From Actinomycetota bacterium (GTDB lineage Bacteria; Actinomycetota; Acidimicrobiia; Acidimicrobiales; Palsa-688): a DNA stretch of 9,684 nt. Positions within the stretch are counted from its first letter, which is position 1, and each line of letters starts with the position of its first letter. Location of the stretch: NCBI GenBank assembly GCA_023489205.1, contig JAMDDF010000141.1, forward strand, positions 1-9,684. Direction: 5' to 3'. A model generated the notes under the pieces. It ran no database searches. It was not told where the DNA came from and saw only the letters and a program-made list of their open reading frames with translations. Positions 6,147 through 9,684 of this stretch are shown piece by piece. The translations under genes and the position numbers were made by a program.

Positions 6147-6189
6147 TGGCGATCACTACGATGGCCCGCAAGCCGACGGCCCGGTTCAT
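6142..6189 (-). CDS. Branched-chain amino acid leader peptide, 15 residues
   Basis: ATG at 6189 opens a 15-codon ORF, MNRAVGLRAIVVIAT, stopping at TGA 6144-6142. Six residues are branched-chain: Val5, Leu7 and an unbroken Ile10-Val11-Val12-Ile13. The ORF lies between a promoter and a hairpin-terminator pair, upstream of leuB-ilvE-cimA, as expected of an attenuator leader. Ribosome stalling on the Ile/Val run when charged tRNA is scarce would alter folding of the RNA downstream. There is no Shine-Dalgarno; the -10 box ends 8-10 nt before the ATG, so the peptide is probably translated from a leaderless transcript. The best-studied actinobacterial precedent is attenuation of ilvBNC in Corynebacterium glutamicum, also with a short branched-chain-rich leader. 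An ORF this short could arise by chance, but its position and composition together make that unlikely. Confidence 0.75.
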   Translation of the reverse strand: MNRAVGLRAIVVIAT

Positions 6190-6197
6190 AGGTCTTC

Positions 6198-6229
6198 AAA
6201 GTATCGCAGCCCGTAGCCTCCCTCGTCAA
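6198..6229 (-). promoter_or_regulatory. Promoter of the leuB-ilvE-cimA operon
   Basis: On the minus strand TTGACG (6229-6224) matches the -35 consensus in five of six bases. GATACT (6205-6200, spacing 18) or the overlapping TACTTT (6203-6198, spacing 20) serves as the -10. The leader ATG follows 10 or 8 nt after the -10, so transcription should start at or next to it. This is the best sigma-70-type promoter in the window. It lies back to back with the greA promoter. Confidence 0.7.
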
Positions 6230-6242
6230 CACCAAGCGCTGG

Positions 6243-6248
6243 TACCCT
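6243..6248 (+). promoter_or_regulatory. Probable -10 box of greA, leaderless start
   Basis: TACCCT (6243-6248) matches TAnnnT, and exactly 6 nt separate it from the greA ATG at 6255. No Shine-Dalgarno lies before the ATG and no -35 stands out. The spacing predicts transcription starting at the A of the start codon. Confidence 0.5.
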
Positions 6249-6254
6249 TCCGCT

Positions 6255-6722
6255 ATGGGTACGACGAAGTTGTCGGCTTCCACTTACCAACGCCTCCAGG
6301 CCGAGCTCGACGACCTAAAAACGCGGGGCAGGGTGGACATAGCCCGGGCCATCGAGGCGGCGCGCGCCCTGGGTGACCTCTCTGAAAACGGCGACTACCA
6401 CGCGGCCAAGGACGCCCAGGGCAAGATGGAGGCCCGCATCCGCCAACTCGAGGCGATGCTGGAAGATGCCGAGATCGTAGAGACTGCTGGCCCCGCTGAA
6501 GAGGTCGCCACCGGCGTGACGGTGAGGCTGCGCTACGCCGGCGACGACGAGGTCGAGCGCTACCTGGTGGGCTCGATCGAAGAGCGCGACTCGGGAGCCC
6601 CAGTGATCTCGCCAGGCTCGCCCCTTGGCCAGGCCTTGATGGGCCGGCGGGCTGGCGAGAGCGTTACCTACGAGGCTCCCAGCGGCAAGCTCGAGGTCGA
6701 GATCGTGTCCGTCGGCGACTGA
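6255..6722 (+). CDS. greA: Transcription elongation factor GreA
   Basis: A 155-residue protein of the normal GreA length. It enters the RNA polymerase secondary channel and stimulates cleavage of backtracked RNA to rescue stalled complexes. The N-terminal coiled coil spans roughly 9-75. Its tip, GDLSENGDYHAAKDAQG (residues 40-56), carries the acidic pair Asp41 and Glu44 that coordinates the second Mg2+ in GreA. The C-terminal FKBP-like domain (about 80-155) includes VISPGSPLGQALMGRRAGES. ATG at 6255 gives the standard N-terminus and is preceded by a -10-like TACCCT 6 nt away with no ribosome binding site. It stands alone: divergent from the leuB leader and separated from metH by 109 bp. A Gfh-type anti-GreA paralogue is unlikely because the acidic tip is intact. 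Confidence 0.96.
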   Translation: MGTTKLSASTYQRLQAELDDLKTRGRVDIARAIEAARALGDLSENGDYHAAKDAQGKMEARIRQLEAMLEDAEIVETAGPAEEVATGVTVRLRYAGDDEVERYLVGSIEERDSGAPVISPGSPLGQALMGRRAGESVTYEAPSGKLEVEIVSVGD

Positions 6723-6831
6723 GCGCACAGCGGGCAAGCTCGAGCTAGCTAGGCCCTACCAAGCGGGCCCAGGCCGGCCCAAAGACACCTTGAGCGCGTC
6801 AAAATAAACGTGGCCCCATAAAATTAGCCCG
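6723..6831 (+). promoter_or_regulatory. greA-metH gap with probable metH -10 box (TAAAAT, 6819-6824)
   Basis: The 109-bp gap holds TAAAAT at 6819-6824, a five-of-six match to TATAAT, lying 7 nt before the metH GTG. A TTGAGC at 6790-6795 is 23 bp further upstream, too far for a standard -35. There is a 10-bp palindrome AGCTCGAGCT (6737-6746) and a small GGGCC/GGCCC inverted repeat (6765-6769, 6776-6780) with no T run. I see no cobalamin or SAM riboswitch; a start site this close to the GTG would leave no room for one. Confidence 0.55.
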
Positions 6832-9684
6832 GTGAACGAGCGTTCGGAGCGTTACTTAGAAGCCGTCCACGACGGCCTTGTCATTTTTGACGGGGCTACC
6901 GGGACCAACATACAAGAGCTGTCACTAGGCGCCGCCGACTTCGGGGGCCCCGACCTGGAAGGCTGCAACGAGCAGCTGTGCAAGACAAGGCCCGACGTCA
7001 TCGCCGGGCTTCACCGGTCGTTTTTCGACGTCGGCTGCAACGTTGTCGAGACAAACAGCTTCGGGGCGCTCCCCTGGGTCCTGGCCGAGTACGCCATCGC
7101 AGGCAGCGCCGCCGAATTGGCCCGCTCGGCCGCCACCATCGCGCGGAGCGTGGCAGACGAGTACCCCGGGGACCGCTGGGTAGCCGGCTCGCTCGGGCCT
7201 GGGACCAAGGTCGCCTCGCTTGGCCAGATCGGCTTCGCCGAAATGCGCGACGGCTACCAGACCACAGCCACGGGCCTCCTGGAAGGCGGGGTAGACCTCC
7301 TCTTGATCGAGACCGTACAAGACCTGCTCCAGGCCAAGGCAGCCATGATCGGCTGCCGGCGGGCGATGGAGGCGACCGGCCGCCAAGTACCGCTCCAGGT
7401 GCAGGTCACGATCGAGACGACCGGGCGGATGCTCATGGGCAGCGAGATAGGCGCTGCGCTCACGACCCTCGATGCCATGCGACCTGACGTGATCGGGCTC
7501 AACTGCGCCACCGGGCCCGAAGAGATGGGGGAGCACCTGCGCTACCTTTCTGCGCACTGCCGCGTGCCGGTCTCCTGCCAGCCCAATGCTGGCCTACCCT
7601 CGGTCGTCGACGGCAAGATGCACTACGACCTGACGCCGGCACAGCTCGCCGAGTACCACCACCGCTTTGTAACCGAGCTCGGGATCTCGGTGGTGGGCGG
7701 GTGTTGCGGGACCACGCCCGCGCACCTGCGGGCGGTCGTCGAAAGCCTCGCCGGCGTATCACCGCTTACGCGCGAGCCTGATTTCGAGCCTGGCTGCGCC
7801 TCTCTTTACACCCACGTCCCCTACGACCAGGCGCCCTCGGTGCTAAACATCGGCGAACGGACCAACGCCAATGGTTCGAGGGCCTTTCGCGAGTCCATGC
7901 TCGCCAAGGACTGGGACGCGTGCGTCTCTTTGGCTAAAGGCGCCGTTCGTGGCGGCAGCCACGTGATCGACGTTTGCGTCGACTATACCGGCGCGGACGG
8001 CGTATCGGACATGGCCGAAGTAGCGGGACGCTTCGCGACCCAGTCCACGCTCCCGCTGATGCTCGACTCGACCGAGGCGCCGGTAATCGAGTGCGGCCTG
8101 CAACGCGTCGGGGGCAAGCCGTTCATCAACTCGGTCAACCTGGAAGAGGGGGACGGGGCGGGGACGCGCCTCGACAAGTTCTTGCGCCTAGCGCGCGAGT
8201 ACGGGACAGCTGTGGTCTGCACCTGCATTGACACCCAGGGCCAAGCTCGCACTGCCGAGCACAAGCTCGCCGCGGCCCGCGCCATCTACGAGATCGCTGT
8301 CGAGCGCTACGACATGCGAGCCGAGGACCTTTTCTTCGACGCCTTGGTGCTGCCGGTGTCTACCGGCATGCAGGAGAGCCGGCGCGACGCCCTCGAGACT
8401 ATAGAGGCCATTAAGCTCATAAAGGCTGCCCTACCTGGCGTACGCACGCTGCTTGGGATTTCCAACGTGAGCTTCGGCCTCACAGCGCCGGCGCGCCAGG
8501 CCTTAAACTCGGTGTTCCTCCACGAGTGCCAGGAGGCGGGCCTCGATGCTTCGATCGTCAACTCAGGGCGTATCGTGCCCCTTGCCAGGCTGGCGCCCGA
8601 AGTCCTAAAGGCCTGCTCGGACCTGGTTTACGACCGTCGTTCCGCTGGCTACGACCCCCTCGCGCAGCTGCTCGGGCTCTTCGAGGGCGTCAGGTCGCCC
8701 GCCGACCAGGCCGAGGACAAAAGCTCCTGGCCTATCGGGCGCCGTCTCAGCCAGCGCGTAGTCGAGGGGGCGCGTGAGGGCTTGGAGGCCGAGCTTGACG
8801 AGGCCCTCGGGACGGGGATGCCGGCACTAGAGGTAGTGAACGGCCCCTTGATGGACGGGATGAAAACCGTGGGAGACCTCTTCGGCTCTGGCCAGATGCA
8901 ACTGCCCTTCGTGTTGCAGTCTGCAGAGGTTATGAAGGCCGCGGTCGCGTACTTGGAACCGCACATGCCGCGCTCGGGCGGGCGCTCCAGGGGCAAGGTG
9001 GTGCTTGCCACCGTAAAAGGCGACGTGCACGACATCGGCAAGAACCTGGTCGACATCATACTCACCAACAACGGCTACGAAGTTCACAACCTAGGCACCA
9101 AAGTGCCCATATCGGAGATGGTGCAAAAAGCCGAAGAGGTGGGTGCCGACGCCATCGGGATGTCCGGGTTGCTCGTAAAGTCGACCCTCATAATGAGGGA
9201 CAACCTCCTCGAGCTAAACGACCGGGGGCTTTACCGCTACCCAGTCCTGCTCGGCGGCGCCGCCCTCACCCGCACCTACGTCGAGCGTGACCTGCGCTCG
9301 CAGTACAACGGCCGTCTGTTTTACGGTAAGGACGCCTTCGAAGGCCTGCGGACGATGGACCGCCTGATGGAGCTGGCGCTCGAGGGCCGCGACGACCCCG
9401 ACTTCGGCCGCGCCCTCGGTGGCCGAGCCGGCGTCGCTCCACGAGGTACGCCGGCCATCCCAAAGCACCACGACGGGGGGCCTCCTTCCAGGGCTCCCTC
9501 AGTGGCAGCCGACAACCCAGTGTTCGAGCCGCCATTTTTGGGCTCCCGTTTAGAAAAAGGGTTACCTCTAGAGGAGATCACGAAGTACCTAAACGAAACC
9601 TCGCTCTACCGTAACCAGTGGGGCTACAGGCCCGAGCCGGGCGAAAGCGACGGGGACTTCAAGGCCCGCGTCCGCGCCGTGCTG
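6832..9684 (+). CDS. metH: Cobalamin-dependent methionine synthase MetH, 3' end outside window
   Basis: 951 codons are open to the window edge; full MetH proteins have about 1,150-1,250 residues. It methylates homocysteine from 5-methyltetrahydrofolate using methylcobalamin. Domains in order: homocysteine-binding barrel (about 1-320) with zinc cysteines Cys225 (LNCATGP) and Cys291-Cys292 (GGCCGTT); pterin-binding barrel (about 335-600) opening VLNIGERTNANGS; helical cap (about 640-720) with MDGMKTVGDLFGSGQMQLPF; B12 domain (about 722-850) with KGDVHDIG, where His733 is the lower cobalt ligand, plus MSGLLVKST and LGGAALTRTYV. A Pro/Gly-rich linker follows, then YLNETSLYRNQWGYRP, which begins the SAM-binding reactivation domain; the rest is cut off. 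GTG 6832 is the only usual start codon after an in-frame TAA at 6805. No ribosome binding site is seen. TTA codons occur several times. Confidence 0.96.
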   Translation, partial: MNERSERYLEAVHDGLVIFDGATGTNIQELSLGAADFGGPDLEGCNEQLCKTRPDVIAGLHRSFFDVGCNVVETNSFGALPWVLAEYAIAGSAAELARSAATIARSVADEYPGDRWVAGSLGPGTKVASLGQIGFAEMRDGYQTTATGLLEGGVDLLLIETVQDLLQAKAAMIGCRRAMEATGRQVPLQVQVTIETTGRMLMGSEIGAALTTLDAMRPDVIGLNCATGPEEMGEHLRYLSAHCRVPVSCQPNAGLPSVVDGKMHYDLTPAQLAEYHHRFVTELGISVVGGCCGTTPAHLRAVVESLAGVSPLTREPDFEPGCASLYTHVPYDQAPSVLNIGERTNANGSRAFRESMLAKDWDACVSLAKGAVRGGSHVIDVCVDYTGADGVSDMAEVAGRFATQSTLPLMLDSTEAPVIECGLQRVGGKPFINSVNLEEGDGAGTRLDKFLRLAREYGTAVVCTCIDTQGQARTAEHKLAAARAIYEIAVERYDMRAEDLFFDALVLPVSTGMQESRRDALETIEAIKLIKAALPGVRTLLGISNVSFGLTAPARQALNSVFLHECQEAGLDASIVNSGRIVPLARLAPEVLKACSDLVYDRRSAGYDPLAQLLGLFEGVRSPADQAEDKSSWPIGRRLSQRVVEGAREGLEAELDEALGTGMPALEVVNGPLMDGMKTVGDLFGSGQMQLPFVLQSAEVMKAAVAYLEPHMPRSGGRSRGKVVLATVKGDVHDIGKNLVDIILTNNGYEVHNLGTKVPISEMVQKAEEVGADAIGMSGLLVKSTLIMRDNLLELNDRGLYRYPVLLGGAALTRTYVERDLRSQYNGRLFYGKDAFEGLRTMDRLMELALEGRDDPDFGRALGGRAGVAPRGTPAIPKHHDGGPPSRAPSVAADNPVFEPPFLGSRLEKGLPLEEITKYLNETSLYRNQWGYRPEPGESDGDFKARVRAVL

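Noticed and set aside
5954..6283. 109-residue minus-strand ORF running through the whole leuB leader
   Set aside because: It begins inside greA, crosses the promoter and both hairpins, and ends inside leuB; a promoter plus attenuator explains the region better.
6765..6780. GGGCC/GGCCC inverted repeat after greA as a terminator
   Set aside because: The stem is only 5 bp and no T run follows on either strand.
6978..7487. 169-residue Arg-rich plus-strand ORF and minus-strand ORFs of 65-210 residues within metH
   Set aside because: All lie in other frames of the zinc and homocysteine domain of MetH, which is unambiguous.
1..9684. Mobile elements, CRISPR arrays, tRNA or rRNA genes, or a new defence system
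   Set aside because: I saw no transposase, integrase, regularly spaced repeat, tRNA-like fold or defence-type domain on either strand; every large ORF with coherent motifs is a biosynthetic or housekeeping gene.

Overview
The window is high-GC bacterial DNA with a dense, ordinary housekeeping layout: no mobile element, CRISPR array, tRNA or rRNA is visible. The protein types point to an actinobacterium. The LeuB is of the short actinobacterial form, there is a CimA-type citramalate synthase, MetH resembles actinobacterial methionine synthases, and several genes start with GTG directly behind a TAnnnT -10 box with no Shine-Dalgarno sequence. A lineage near Acidimicrobiia is my guess, not something the sequence proves. 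TTA leucine codons are used freely in metH, which argues against a Streptomyces-like genome.

Layout: (1) 1-843 minus, hemW, cut at its 3' end by the window edge. (2) 844-866, a 23-bp divergent promoter region with overlapping -10 boxes on the two strands. (3) 867-1814 plus, fabD. (4) 1830-2372 minus, a conserved-looking protein of unknown function, ending 15 bp from the convergent fabD stop. (5) 2408-5964 minus, the tightly packed genes leuB-ilvE-cimA, with a 7-bp gap and then an 11-bp overlap; the unknown gene follows 35 bp downstream. (6) 5965-6254, a 290-bp divergent region that carries the leader of the leuB operon. (7) 6255-6722 plus, greA. (8) 6832-9684 plus, metH, cut at its 3' end by the window edge.

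The most interesting part is the leuB leader. Read on the minus strand it holds, in order, a TTGACG / GATACT(TT) promoter, a 15-codon ORF (MNRAVGLRAIVVIAT) with an Ile-Val-Val-Ile run, a 12-bp hairpin beginning at that ORF's stop codon, a GC-rich hairpin followed by TTTT, a 71-nt stretch with no T that runs into the leuB ribosome binding site, and then leuB with a perfect AGGAGG. This is the architecture of a ribosome-mediated transcription attenuator responding to branched-chain amino acids.

How the genes work together: CimA makes citramalate from pyruvate and acetyl-CoA. LeuCD (not in the window) isomerises it, LeuB oxidises and decarboxylates it to 2-oxobutyrate, and IlvE performs the final transamination to isoleucine. 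LeuB and IlvE also serve leucine, and IlvE serves valine. The operon therefore links the threonine-independent isoleucine route to leucine synthesis, and a leader peptide with Ile, Val and Leu codons is a sensible sensor for it. The flanking genes (hemW, fabD, greA, metH) are separate transcription units.
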